Of a stretch of 34,450 nucleotides of DNA, positions 1-7,850 are shown in pieces. The translations under genes were made by a program, and so were the position numbers. Numbering within the stretch: the stretch's first letter is position 1; the number at the start of each line of letters is the position of its first letter. The DNA is from Candidatus Gastranaerophilales bacterium (GTDB taxonomy: Bacteria > Cyanobacteriota > Vampirovibrionia > Gastranaerophilales > Gastranaerophilaceae), in contig CALUPM010000015.1 in NCBI GenBank assembly GCA_944322665.1, forward strand, positions 1-34,450, read 5' to 3'. The notes under the pieces were generated by a model. The model saw nothing but the letters and a program-made list of their open reading frames with translations. It did no database searches and was not told where the DNA came from.

Positions 1-204
1 ATATTGATTATAACACAAAAACTAAAAGTTTTTGCGGGATGCGCTACCCCTCTCGAAAAACAACACTCAGTTGTTTTTCTCGGCAGAGTGCTAATCGCCC
101 ATATATTGATTATAACACAAAAACTAAAAGTTTTTGCGGGATGCGCTACCCCTCTCGAAAAACAACACTCAGTTGTTTTCCCGGCAGAGTGCTTTTCACC
201 CGTA
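1..204. repeat. Tandem 102-bp repeat, two copies visible
   Basis: Two head-to-tail copies start at 1 and 103. The first 77 bases of each are identical; after that they differ by one indel and a few substitutions. Each copy holds two inverted repeats. In copy 1 these are AAAAACT/AGTTTTT (17-23 and 27-33) and GAAAAACAAC/GTTGTTTTTC (55-64 and 70-79, loop of 5). The second hairpin has one mismatch in copy 2 (157-181). The array touches the left edge, so more copies may lie outside. The open frames across it simply translate the repeat and are not believed to be genes. Confidence 0.85.
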
Positions 205-214
205 TATTAAATTG

Positions 215-442
215 TCAAACTTTCTTCTTGCTGAAGTGGGACATCAGTTTGCCAAATCCGTTTCGCATTTTTATGAAAGGATTTGATGCCGCTTTCTTTT
301 CTTTACTTACAAATTTGTCCGCTCCGGTTATGTGTTTTTTACTAATCTCTGTAACAGGAGTTTCAAATTTGAATATTTGTGTTTTTAAGGAGTTCCCTAT
401 CGTAGAAACCGGATTATCACATATACCGAATATTTTGCCCAC
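215..442 (-). CDS. Small basic hypothetical protein
   Basis: A 75-residue protein of unknown function, rich in lysine, without signal peptide or membrane segment and ending HFSKKKV. I recognise no family. It starts with GTG at 442, preceded by an AAGAAAGG ribosome binding site, and an in-frame TAA sits just upstream at 458-460, so no longer form is possible. It looks real despite its size because a near-consensus promoter (TTGACA, 17 bp, TATTAT) ends about 28 bp upstream. It is therefore a separate transcription unit downstream of the TPM gene on the same strand. The 102-bp repeats begin right after its stop and their hairpins may end its transcript. A longer frame on the opposite strand has no ribosome binding site and runs through the repeat, so it is less likely. 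Confidence 0.65.
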   Translation of the reverse strand: MGKIFGICDNPVSTIGNSLKTQIFKFETPVTEISKKHITGADKFVSKEKKAASNPFIKMRNGFGKLMSHFSKKKV

Positions 443-470
443 TTCTGAACCTTTCTTTTAATATGTGCTT

Positions 471-499
471 ATAATACGAAATAGATAACTTTGTGTCAA
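471..499 (-). promoter_or_regulatory. Sigma70-type promoter of the small basic protein gene
   Basis: On the minus strand: -35 TTGACA (494-499), 17-bp spacer, -10 TATTAT (471-476). The -35 overlaps the stop codon of the upstream TPM gene. The expected transcript start near 464 gives a leader of about 20 nt containing AAGAAAGG before the GTG start. Confidence 0.75.
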
Positions 500-1140
500 G
501 AATTTTGTTCTTTATTCTTTCTGGAGTCTTCAACCTTGACAATAATTACTGCAATTACTGCAACTAAAGGTATTAAAAGCAGCCAGAGCCAATTTTTGTT
601 AAAAGGCTTTTTGATTTGAATATTATCCGGAACCACTCCGAAATGTTCAACTTTCTTTCCGTCAATATCCGCTACCATATCTGCCATCAAATAAGTTCCG
701 CGCAAAACTCCGTTTTCATATTGACCGGCTTCAAAATAAGGCAACACATTTTTATCAATTATATTCTCCAGCGTTTTCGGTTCAATTGAGTCTACAAGCC
801 CGTCACCGAGTATTACCTGAAGCTGTCTTTCTCCAATCGAAATTAAAAATACAAGTCCGTTGTCCTTTTTCTCATCTCCAATTTTGTACTCGCCCATAAT
901 ATCGCTTGCCATTTTTTCAATTTTTTCACCTTTCAATGTGCTTACCGTAACAAGCGCAATTGTGGCCGTCGTCTTTTTATTTAAATCATGCAATGTATAA
1001 TTCAAATTTTCTTTTGACTCCGGAGAAAGAAGATTTGCCTGATCGGCTATATATCCGTCAAAAGTTAAGTCTACAGCAAAAGCGGATCCTGTAAAAAGAC
1101 CTATTATCATTAAAGTCAAAAACAAAACTTTTTTAATCAT
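496..1140 (-). CDS. TPM-domain (YgcG-like) membrane-anchored envelope protein
   Basis: A 214-residue protein. Residues 1-22 form a signal peptide ending SAFA. A TPM domain (about 26-160) follows, with the typical opening GYIADQANLLS and a central run with DNGLVFLISI, then a membrane segment at about 184-201 and a short charged tail. TPM-domain proteins are envelope-associated; some relatives act in photosystem II repair or as phosphatases, and the role of the YgcG branch is unclear. The start at 1140 is chosen because AAGGGG lies 7 nt upstream and the signal peptide then begins properly. The frame stays open further upstream only because it runs back into the tRNA gene. The gene begins 33 nt after tRNA-Cys with no terminator between, so it may share that transcript. 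Confidence 0.85.
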   Translation of the reverse strand: MIKKVLFLTLMIIGLFTGSAFAVDLTFDGYIADQANLLSPESKENLNYTLHDLNKKTTATIALVTVSTLKGEKIEKMASDIMGEYKIGDEKKDNGLVFLISIGERQLQVILGDGLVDSIEPKTLENIIDKNVLPYFEAGQYENGVLRGTYLMADMVADIDGKKVEHFGVVPDNIQIKKPFNKNWLWLLLIPLVAVIAVIIVKVEDSRKNKEQNS

Positions 1141-1173
1141 ACATTTCCCCTTCATAAATTTTAAATTTAAAAA

Positions 1174-1244
1174 AGGCGACACCCGGATTCGAACCGGGGG
1201 TAAAAGCTTTGCAGGCTTCTGCCTTACCACTTGGCCATGTCGCC
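1174..1244 (-). tRNA. tRNA-Cys (anticodon GCA)
   Basis: The minus strand folds as a 71-nt tRNA. The acceptor stem is GGCGACA/TGTCGCC with discriminator U73 (complement of 1174). The anticodon arm is GAAGC-CTGCAAA-GCTTT with anticodon GCA, and the T arm carries GGTTCGAATCC. U73 and GCA together are characteristic of cysteine tRNA. The 3' CCA is not encoded; the transcript continues with TTTTT. It has its own promoter and lies directly upstream of the TPM gene. Confidence 0.97.
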
Positions 1245-1259
1245 GTCCCCTGTTACTTT

Positions 1260-1288
1260 ATAATATGAAACACATAAGAAAAAGTCAA
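1260..1288 (-). promoter_or_regulatory. Promoter of tRNA-Cys
   Basis: On the minus strand: -35 TTGACT (1283-1288), 17-bp spacer, -10 TATTAT (1260-1265). The transcript would start a few bases before the tRNA 5' end at 1244, as expected for a tRNA gene. Confidence 0.75.
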
Positions 1289-1312
1289 GATTAAAATCTT
1301 TTCACCCGTAAA

Positions 1313-1531
1313 CTATCCAAAATCAAACACCTCTTTTATGTCTATCCCGAGTGCATTAGCAAGTTTTAAAATTGTTTTAATTCCGGGCTTATTTATACAA
1401 ACCTCAATTTTCCCGAGATAATCAAGGTTTATTCCGGCTTTTTCCGCAAGTTTTTCCTGCGTCAGCCTGCTCTTTTCTCGTAATAATTTTATACGTCGTC
1501 CAAGACTTCTATAAAATTCATCTTCTGTCAT
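1313..1531 (-). CDS. XRE-family HTH transcriptional regulator
   Basis: A 72-residue protein made almost wholly of one Cro/C1-type helix-turn-helix domain. Residues about 10-65 contain IKLLREKSRLTQEKLAEKAG as helices 1-2, then the recognition helix around NLDYLGKIE, and LKLANALGIDIKEVF at the end. Single-domain XRE proteins usually act as dimeric repressors and often control themselves and a neighbour. Here the neighbour is the divergent prepilin-like gene. The 62-bp gap between the two starts carries a perfect 10-bp inverted repeat and a third copy of its half-site, which probably is this protein's operator. There is no clear ribosome binding site before the ATG at 1531. Confidence 0.85.
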   Translation of the reverse strand: MTEDEFYRSLGRRIKLLREKSRLTQEKLAEKAGINLDYLGKIEVCINKPGIKTILKLANALGIDIKEVFDFG

Positions 1532-1540
1532 TTGACAATC

Positions 1541-1583
1541 TTACTGGATATAGTAACAAATATTACTGGATAATATCCAGTAA
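1541..1583. promoter_or_regulatory. Probable XRE operator between divergent genes
   Basis: TTACTGGATA occurs at 1541-1550 and again at 1563-1572, 22 bp apart (two helical turns). The second copy is followed after one base by its exact complement TATCCAGTAA (1574-1583), giving a perfect 10-bp inverted repeat. It ends at the ribosome binding site AAAGGAG of the prepilin gene and lies 32 bp upstream of the XRE start. A bound dimer would cover both promoters. A TTGACA at 1532-1537 has no good -10 partner. Confidence 0.7.
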
Positions 1584-1593
1584 AGGAGATAAA

Positions 1594-2262
1594 ATGAAAC
1601 CCGCTTTTACCATGGCTGAAGTGCTTATTACTCTCGGAATTCTAGGTGTTGTTATTGCGACGACTCTGCCGTTAATCGTGTCTAAATATAAACGTCTTGT
1701 ATTTGAAGTCGCTTTTAAGAAACAATATTCCGTTATTCAAAATACAATTAATTATATTACTGCAACAAACGGCTATTACAATTGTTACGTCACACACCCA
1801 AACAACTCTGAATCTTATGTATCAAAGTTAGATGACTGCGAAACATTGAAAGCTGATCTTATCGAAAAATTAAATCTGAAAAAGCTTGATGACAGCATAC
1901 TTGATGAATATGCAACTTCTGACGCAGTTAAAGCTCAGGGCGGAGTAGTTGTTAATCAGAATTGTAATGTTAAAACAATATACTCGGAACCATATATTAC
2001 AAACGACGGAACTCTGATATATATAGGAATAAAAGGCATGCTCCCGGGAATTATTCTGGATGTCAACGGCGAGAAAAAACCTAACAAATGGGGATACGAT
2101 GTTTTCTGGCTTAACTTTAGCAACAGATTTGAGGACAAAAACATCACTAACATCCTTCTCACCGATGAATATTGCTCGCTTGCCGAAAAAGGCGGGCGGC
2201 TGCCGAGAACTATTCTCGGAAATATGTCTAAAAATCAAGACAATATAAAATGGGAATGGTAA
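1594..2262 (+). CDS. Type IV prepilin-like protein (N-terminal methylation motif)
   Basis: A 222-residue protein opening with a prepilin leader and helix: MKPA, then FTMAEVLITLG and a hydrophobic stretch to about residue 29. Prepilin peptidase would cut before F5 and leave a mature protein with glutamate at position 5. The usual glycine at -1 is replaced by alanine, which is a tolerated variant. Near residue 155 the sequence has DVNGEKKPNKWGYDVF, like the D-x-N-G...G-x-D loop of pseudopilins that can bind calcium. There are several cysteines. It is a minor pilin or pseudopilin rather than proven major pilin. The ribosome binding site AAAGGAG is optimal and overlaps the edge of the XRE operator, so expression is probably under the divergent regulator. 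The gene stands alone, followed by a bidirectional terminator. Confidence 0.85.
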   Translation: MKPAFTMAEVLITLGILGVVIATTLPLIVSKYKRLVFEVAFKKQYSVIQNTINYITATNGYYNCYVTHPNNSESYVSKLDDCETLKADLIEKLNLKKLDDSILDEYATSDAVKAQGGVVVNQNCNVKTIYSEPYITNDGTLIYIGIKGMLPGIILDVNGEKKPNKWGYDVFWLNFSNRFEDKNITNILLTDEYCSLAEKGGRLPRTILGNMSKNQDNIKWEW

Positions 2263-2319
2263 ATTGTTATAATTGCCGTCTTTTCAACGTTGCATAATTT
2301 TTGAATATTATTTTTGCTA

Positions 2320-2354
2320 AAAAAGGACTGTTAAAAATTTTAACAGTCCTTTTT
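2320..2354. terminator. Bidirectional intrinsic terminator between prepilin gene and adhE
   Basis: A 17-bp perfect stem (2320-2336 with 2338-2354) carries an A run on one side and a T run on the other, so it works in both directions. It serves the convergent ends of the prepilin gene and adhE. Confidence 0.9.
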
Positions 2355-2377
2355 AATTATTTTACTATTTGCATCGA

Positions 2378-5050
2378 CTATTTAGCCGGATTGTAATCTC
2401 TTACAACACCGTTAAATGCGTCTTTGTAAATAGCTTTGATGTCTTCCATCAACGGATAAGCAGGGTTAGCGCCCGTGCACTGGTCGTCAAATGCAAGTTC
2501 AACCATTTCGTCTAACTTAGCGTTGAAGTCAGCTTCTGTTACGCCGAAATCTTTGATTGAATTCGGAAGATTTACAGCCTTCATCAACTTGTCGATTGCG
2601 TCGATTAACAATTGAACTTTTTCATCGTCGTTCTTTCCGCCCAATCCTAATTCATCAGCAATTTGAGCATATTTTGCTTTTGCATTCGGGAATTTGTACT
2701 GCGGGAAGATACACTGTTTTTTCGGGCAGTCTGTTGAGTTGTATTTGATTACCTGTCTGATTAACAATGCGTTTGCAACACCGTGAGGGACGTTGAACAT
2801 TGCACCGAGTTTGTGAGCCATTGAGTGGCACAAGCCTAAGAATGCGTTTGCAAATGCCATACCGGCGATTGTTGCTGCGTAGTGCATTTTTTCTCTTGCT
2901 ACAGGATCGTTTGCTCCTTCTTTCCATGATCTTTCAAGATATTTGAATACAAGTTTTGTAGCTTCAAGAGCGTTTGAATTTGTGAAGTTTGTAGCCATTG
3001 CAGATACATAAGCTTCAATTGAGTGAACAAGAGCGTCAATACCTGAAGCAGCTGTCAGGCCTTTCGGCATACCGTCAACAAAGTTCGGGTCAATGATTGC
3101 CATGTTAGGAGTCAATGCGTAATCTGCGATTGCATATTTTACGTGGGTTTCGTCGTCTGTAATAATTGCAAACGGTGTTACTTCCGAACCTGTACCTGAA
3201 GTTGTCGGGATTGCAACCATTGTTGCTTTCTTGCCGAGCTCAGGGATTCTGCAGATTCTCTTTCTGATATCCATAAATCTCATTGAGATATCTTCAAATA
3301 CCGTGTCAGGCTGTTCGTACATTAACCACATAATTTTAGCAGCATCCATCGGAGATCCGCCGCCGAGAGATATGATTACGTCCGGCTCGTAAGGTCTTAT
3401 GATATCCATTGCCTGATTGATTGTTGATAATGTCGGATCCGGTTTTACATCAAAGAAGATTTGATGGTCAATACCGATTTCATCCAGTACGTTTACGATA
3501 CTGTTTACCGCACCTGAGTTGAAAAGGAATCTGTCAGTTACGATGAAAGCACGTTTTTTGCCTTGAAGTTCACGAAGAGCCAGATCTACTGCGCCTCTTT
3601 TGAAGTAAACTTTCGGCGGAACTTTAAACCAGAGCATATTTTCTCTCCTTTCAGCAACTGTTTTGTAGTTCAACAAATTTTCAACTCCGATGTTACCGGA
3701 GATTGCGTTTTTACCCCATGAGCCGCAGCCGAGTGAAAGCGACGGTTCAAGTTTGAAGTTGTACAAATCCCCGATACCGCCCTGTGCAGAAGGTGAGTTG
3801 ATTAATACACGGCAAGCCGGCATTTTTTCTGCAAATTTGTCAACTCTTTCCTGATGACGTGTATCTGTGTAAAGGTCTGCAGAGTGACCTGCGCCGCCTT
3901 TTGATACAAGTTCGTAAGCCATTTCTGTTGCTTCTTCAAAGTCTTTGGCTTTATACATTGTCAAAATCGGAGATAATTTTTCTCTTGAGAACGGATCTTC
4001 CCAATCTACTGACGGTCTTTCAGCAAGAAGAACCTTTGTATTTGCCGGAACTTCAAAGCCTGAAAGTTCTGCAATCTTGCGTGCCGGCTGACCTACAATG
4101 TCAGGATGAGCTGTGCCGCGTTTCGGGTCGATGAACGGCAATGCAATCATTTTCTTTTCGTCAGCGGCGCTCAAAAGATAAGAACCTCTGTAGATGAATT
4201 CTTTTTTAACTTCTTCGTAAACTTTGTCAACAACGATTACTGACTGTTCAGAAGCACAAATCATACCGTTGTCGAAAGTTTTTGACATAATGATTGAAGA
4301 AACTGCCATTTTGATATCAGCTGTTTCGTCAATAACTGCTGCAGCGTTTCCGGGGCCGACACCCAATGCAGGGTTGCCTGAAGAATATGCGGCTTTAACC
4401 ATTCCCGGGCCGCCTGTTGCAAGTATGCAGGAGATTGATTCGTGTTTCATCAACTGATTTGACAAATCAATTGAAGGAACATCAATCCATCCGATAATAT
4501 CTTCCGGAGCACCTGCTTTAACAGCGGCTTCAAGAACAACTTTTGCTGCCTCGATTGTGCATTTTGTAGCCCTCGGGTGCGGTGAGAAGATAATTGCGTT
4601 TCTTGTTTTCAAAGCTATCAAAGATTTGAAAATAGCTGTTGAAGTCGGGTTTGTTGTCGGAACGATACCTGCAATTACACCTAAAGGTTCAGCAACAACT
4701 TTAATACCGTTAGCTTTGTCTTCTTTGATAATTCCGCAGGTCTTTGCATTTTTATGTTTGTTGTAGATGTATTCTGATGCAAAGTGGTTTTTGATGATTT
4801 TATCTTCTAAAACACCCATTCCTGTTTCTTCATAAGCCATTCTTGCTAAAGGAATACGTGCTTTGTCAGCGGCTGTTGCGGCTGCTTTGAAGATTGCATC
4901 AACCTGTTCCTGGGTAAAGTTTGAATAAATTTTCTGAGCTTTCTTAACTCTTTCAATAAGCAATTCCAATTGCTCTGCGTTGTCAACCAGAGTAGACTTA
5001 TTCAAAGTCTTTTCAAGGTTTTCAACTGTTTTTTTGCTTTTTGTTGTCAT
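2378..5050 (-). CDS. adhE: Bifunctional acetaldehyde-CoA / alcohol dehydrogenase AdhE
   Basis: An 890-residue fusion enzyme that reduces acetyl-CoA to acetaldehyde and then ethanol, using two NADH, in the cytoplasm, often as helical spirosomes. Residues 1 to about 450 are the CoA-acylating aldehyde dehydrogenase, with catalytic C265 in NGMICASEQS. Residues about 480-880 are the iron-dependent alcohol dehydrogenase, with GGGSPMDA at 563-570. The iron ligands are D672, H676, H742 and H756, spaced exactly as in the E. coli enzyme. Length matches the family and nothing is missing. The ATG at 5050 follows AAGGAG. The gene is monocistronic, between terminator 2320-2354 and a strong promoter at 5156-5184. 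A Rex-like operator overlapping the transcript start suggests repression at low NADH, as in many fermenters. Confidence 0.97.
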   Translation of the reverse strand: MTTKSKKTVENLEKTLNKSTLVDNAEQLELLIERVKKAQKIYSNFTQEQVDAIFKAAATAADKARIPLARMAYEETGMGVLEDKIIKNHFASEYIYNKHKNAKTCGIIKEDKANGIKVVAEPLGVIAGIVPTTNPTSTAIFKSLIALKTRNAIIFSPHPRATKCTIEAAKVVLEAAVKAGAPEDIIGWIDVPSIDLSNQLMKHESISCILATGGPGMVKAAYSSGNPALGVGPGNAAAVIDETADIKMAVSSIIMSKTFDNGMICASEQSVIVVDKVYEEVKKEFIYRGSYLLSAADEKKMIALPFIDPKRGTAHPDIVGQPARKIAELSGFEVPANTKVLLAERPSVDWEDPFSREKLSPILTMYKAKDFEEATEMAYELVSKGGAGHSADLYTDTRHQERVDKFAEKMPACRVLINSPSAQGGIGDLYNFKLEPSLSLGCGSWGKNAISGNIGVENLLNYKTVAERRENMLWFKVPPKVYFKRGAVDLALRELQGKKRAFIVTDRFLFNSGAVNSIVNVLDEIGIDHQIFFDVKPDPTLSTINQAMDIIRPYEPDVIISLGGGSPMDAAKIMWLMYEQPDTVFEDISMRFMDIRKRICRIPELGKKATMVAIPTTSGTGSEVTPFAIITDDETHVKYAIADYALTPNMAIIDPNFVDGMPKGLTAASGIDALVHSIEAYVSAMATNFTNSNALEATKLVFKYLERSWKEGANDPVAREKMHYAATIAGMAFANAFLGLCHSMAHKLGAMFNVPHGVANALLIRQVIKYNSTDCPKKQCIFPQYKFPNAKAKYAQIADELGLGGKNDDEKVQLLIDAIDKLMKAVNLPNSIKDFGVTEADFNAKLDEMVELAFDDQCTGANPAYPLMEDIKAIYKDAFNGVVRDYNPAK

Positions 5051-5133
5051 AATTATTTTCTCCTTAATTAAATTGACAATTGCTATTTTTATTCCGTATG
5101 ATAATTTTAACAGGATAATATCAAAATTTCAAT

Positions 5134-5151
5134 TCGTGAATTATTTCACAA
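5134..5151. promoter_or_regulatory. Candidate Rex operator at the adhE transcription start
   Basis: Read on the minus strand the site is TTGTGAA, ATAA, TTCACGA. The Rex consensus is TTGTGAA, four bases, TTCACAA, so 13 of 14 arm bases agree. It begins 4 bp after the adhE -10 box and covers the expected start near 5149, a position where a bound repressor would block transcription. Rex senses the NADH/NAD+ ratio and commonly controls adhE. No rex gene is in this window. Confidence 0.7.
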
Positions 5152-5155
5152 TTGC

Positions 5156-5184
5156 ATTATAAAATAAAGACTTCAAAAAAGCAA
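5156..5184 (-). promoter_or_regulatory. adhE promoter
   Basis: On the minus strand: -35 TTGCTT (5179-5184), 17-bp spacer, -10 TATAAT (5156-5161). The leader to the ATG at 5050 is about 100 nt. Confidence 0.75.
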
Positions 5185-5240
5185 GTGTATTTTTTACAAT
5201 CTTTATACAAATTTAATATTCTTATCCGGTAAAATTAAGG

Positions 5241-6839
5241 TTATACACCTCTGGAACCAAAATATGCCGCCAGTTCAGCTTCTTCACGGCGTCTGTTTTT
5301 CTCCGCAAATTCCTGATCTACCTGTCCGACGCCGGATTCGTCAGCAGGCGGTCTTGATGCTGTATTTGCATTCGAGGATGAAGGTCTTGCGCCGGAAGAT
5401 GTCCCTGAATTTGCTGAGGCTCTACGCGGAGAACCTGAACTATTATATTTTGAATAATCATCATTTATTAATGAAATGCCGCCATCCATACCGCTTTCTT
5501 CATGCGCTTTTGCATTATTATATTCATTCAGGAATGTTTGTGAATCGACTTCCTGACCGTCTACCATATATTTACCCTCTGATACGGTAAATGTTTTGGG
5601 CTCATCAACACCATCCATATATACATCACAGGTAGAACCAGGGCTGAAACCTGCATCTACAACATTCTGATCCATAGATTGTGCTGCATTATACATATCT
5701 TCATCTACCTGATAACCATTCACATAATAGTGACCATCATTTGATTGAATATTTTGAGATTGTCCTTCCGGAGCAGCAGTCTGGGCTCCGCCTTCAGTGC
5801 TTTCCATCTGCTGGAGGCGCTGTTCGCCTTCCTGAATTCCAGAATCTATCTTGGTTCCGTCCTGCTTTGCGCTCTTAACTTCCTGCTGCGAAGTTTGAAC
5901 TTCCTGTCCGGCGGCTGTTACATCTTTTTTAGCCTGATCTGCTTCTGTTTCCGAAGTCTGAACCTGTTCGGTTGAGGCATCTACCGCATTCTCAGCTTCT
6001 GTCTGTCCCTGTTTTGCTTTTTCAAGCTCCTGTTTTGCGGCGGCTTCCTCGTCTTTTGCAGTCTTGAGTTCCTGCTCTGCACGCTGGATTGCTTCCGTAT
6101 TAGGATTATCTTTTGTTGCTGCACTTTTTGCTGCCGCTAGATTTTTTTCTGCCTGAGCTACGCCCTGTGTCGCATTATTTAATCTCGTTTCCGCATCCGT
6201 AACACTCTGGTCTGCCTGAGTTTTTGTATTTTTATCCTGTTCAAGCTGCTGATTGTTCGTATCTACCTGCTGGTCAGCCTGTTCGGATTTCTTTTCCGCT
6301 TTTGCTTCCTGAGTTTCGGCCTGTTTTTCAGCTTTATTGGCTGCCTGTTCTTTTTTTACGTTTTCGGACTTTTCGTTTTTAGCCCCGTCAAGCGCCTGAT
6401 TTAATGTTTCTTTATCCTGCGCGTTTTTAAGGTTGTCAAGTGTTTTATCTACATTATTGCCTGCCCCTTCGGCTCCTTTCTTGCCGAATAATTTGCCTAT
6501 TTTACCCATCAAGCCTTCTACTGCATCGCCTATTTTATTGAATATCTCCACAATCGCTTCTCTAAATGAACTTTTTCCGCTCTTTTGTTCTTTTCCCACA
6601 GAATTGAGCATGTCAAAAGCATTGTCATACTCTTTGCCGCCAAAGCTGTATTTTTTAGAAGCACTTGTATCAAAAATATTCTGCGTGCCTATCTTACTGT
6701 TAAAATCAAACACGCTGGAGTCCATCGAACGGATATTTGCATTTGCAAAGCTGCCGCCGCGGACAGTTGAACCGAAACCTGCCTTTAATTGCTGATAATT
6801 CTTTACGTTATATCCGAATTGAGAGTTAAAATCAACCAT
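5241..6839 (-). CDS. Large coiled-coil protein of unknown function
   Basis: A 532-residue protein of no family I recognise. Residues 1 to about 90 are mixed sequence with KYSFGGKEYD. A short helical segment (about 90-120, GLMGKIGKLFGKKG) follows. Residues about 145-345 form a long Ala/Glu/Gln/Lys-rich coiled coil with repeated AE-K, QAE and DAE heptads. Residues about 370-440 look like a small folded domain (HYYVNGYQVDEDMY and YMVDGQEVDSQTF are two similar hairpins). The C-terminus is Ser/Asn/Pro-rich and disordered, ending AAYFGSRGV. There is no signal peptide and no membrane segment. The ATG at 6839 follows GGGAGGT. The gene stands alone. The coiled coil suggests a structural or scaffolding role, but this is inference. 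Confidence 0.85.
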   Translation of the reverse strand: MVDFNSQFGYNVKNYQQLKAGFGSTVRGGSFANANIRSMDSSVFDFNSKIGTQNIFDTSASKKYSFGGKEYDNAFDMLNSVGKEQKSGKSSFREAIVEIFNKIGDAVEGLMGKIGKLFGKKGAEGAGNNVDKTLDNLKNAQDKETLNQALDGAKNEKSENVKKEQAANKAEKQAETQEAKAEKKSEQADQQVDTNNQQLEQDKNTKTQADQSVTDAETRLNNATQGVAQAEKNLAAAKSAATKDNPNTEAIQRAEQELKTAKDEEAAAKQELEKAKQGQTEAENAVDASTEQVQTSETEADQAKKDVTAAGQEVQTSQQEVKSAKQDGTKIDSGIQEGEQRLQQMESTEGGAQTAAPEGQSQNIQSNDGHYYVNGYQVDEDMYNAAQSMDQNVVDAGFSPGSTCDVYMDGVDEPKTFTVSEGKYMVDGQEVDSQTFLNEYNNAKAHEESGMDGGISLINDDYSKYNSSGSPRRASANSGTSSGARPSSSNANTASRPPADESGVGQVDQEFAEKNRRREEAELAAYFGSRGV

Positions 6840-7066
6840 AATAAACTACCTCCCTCAATTCATTTGAGAAGATTTTAAGTTTAGATTGATTAAATTTCCG
6901 GATAAATATAGTCATGACTTCTCTCTTCAATTAATAAGCTTATGTATATATAAAGTTTTTTTGAAACCGAAAATTGACCTTTATTTATTTTTAATTCACA
7001 TAACTTAACATAATTTACGTTACACGGAGGAAAACTTTTTCAAAAAAATAAATTATACTGAATTCT

Positions 7067-7771
7067 ATGAATATATTTAAACGTTTTATTTATTTTATAC
7101 TTAAACTGCAGGAAAAACAGCTTGTCAAACGGCTTGACAAACATCTGCAGACAAGCACGGCAAATAAAACCTCCAAAACTATTCTCTCATCTAATATTAC
7201 GGTTACATTAAACGCCGAAACCGAAAAGAATAAAGAACTCGTCTTAAACACCGTAAAAGAAATAGTTTCAGGCACAAAAAACAACCCGAATTTACTTCTT
7301 GAATACATTAAATCCCGCGGCACAAAGGTTGTAAAACTTAACAATGCCGACAAAATACTTGCCCTGATCTGTGAAGATGAAGGGCTTGTGTGCGAGCTTA
7401 ATGGTCTGGAAGCTTTGTTTATCAATATTATGACAGACAGCGGCTTTTCATTCAAAAGCAAGCCGATGTTTATTTTACGGGATGGTGAAATTGAGCCGTA
7501 TTATATGCTTCACCAGTTTTACAAATGGTTTTCGCTATACAAAGGGCTGCCGGGGTTTGACATTGAGTCACAGAAGCTTTTTAAAATGTATCTGAATTCA
7601 AATGACCTGAAAAGCATGGAAAACCTCACACTCGACCAGATGACAGGACTGAAAGAAGCGATTGCGCGGGACAATGAGGCGATTGATTTTACGGTAAATT
7701 ACGCCAAATCAACTGACGGCAGCAAAAATGTTCTGAACAAAATCAAAAAAGACGGCGGAGCGAATGTGTAG
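7067..7771 (+). CDS. Hypothetical protein, possibly leaderless transcript
   Basis: A 234-residue protein without a recognisable domain. The N-terminal 20 residues are hydrophobic and basic (MNIFKRFIYFILKLQEKQ), resembling an amphipathic helix more than a signal peptide. The rest is a mixed soluble protein, with a compact region at about 85-180 (VVKLNNADKILALICEDEG to GLPGFDIESQ). It is divergent from the coiled-coil gene, 227 bp away. There is no ribosome binding site next to the ATG; a GGAGG lies about 37 nt upstream, too far to act. A TATACT -10-like box ends 7 nt before the ATG, so the mRNA may begin at or near the start codon. Downstream the DNA turns directly into the repeat cluster. Confidence 0.75.
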   Translation: MNIFKRFIYFILKLQEKQLVKRLDKHLQTSTANKTSKTILSSNITVTLNAETEKNKELVLNTVKEIVSGTKNNPNLLLEYIKSRGTKVVKLNNADKILALICEDEGLVCELNGLEALFINIMTDSGFSFKSKPMFILRDGEIEPYYMLHQFYKWFSLYKGLPGFDIESQKLFKMYLNSNDLKSMENLTLDQMTGLKEAIARDNEAIDFTVNYAKSTDGSKNVLNKIKKDGGANV

Positions 7772-7782
7772 GGCGTTACAAA

Positions 7783-7840
7783 GTGAAGGGTGAAGTGTGA
7801 AGGGTGAAGTGAGTTGAAGGGTTGAAAAGTTGAAGGGTTT
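7783..7840. repeat. Short tandem GTGAAGGGT-type repeat
   Basis: Degenerate copies of GTGAAGGGT and TTGAAGGGT run directly after the stop at 7771. Similar runs occur at 7982-8020 and 31675-31720, always at the edge of the larger repeat mosaic. No coding potential. Confidence 0.8.
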
Positions 7841-7850
7841 GTTTCTGAAA

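Noticed and set aside
4-461. Two overlapping plus-strand open frames across the left-edge repeats
   Set aside because: They translate the 102-bp tandem repeat, have no ribosome binding site, and the opposite strand holds a gene with a clear promoter and start.
1141-1230. Longer TPM protein starting at 1230
   Set aside because: The extension is antisense-free but lies inside the tRNA-Cys gene and would bury the signal peptide.
1532-1566. TTGACA at 1532 as promoter of the prepilin gene
   Set aside because: No -10 box lies at 16-18 bp; the nearest candidates need 11 or 23 bp.
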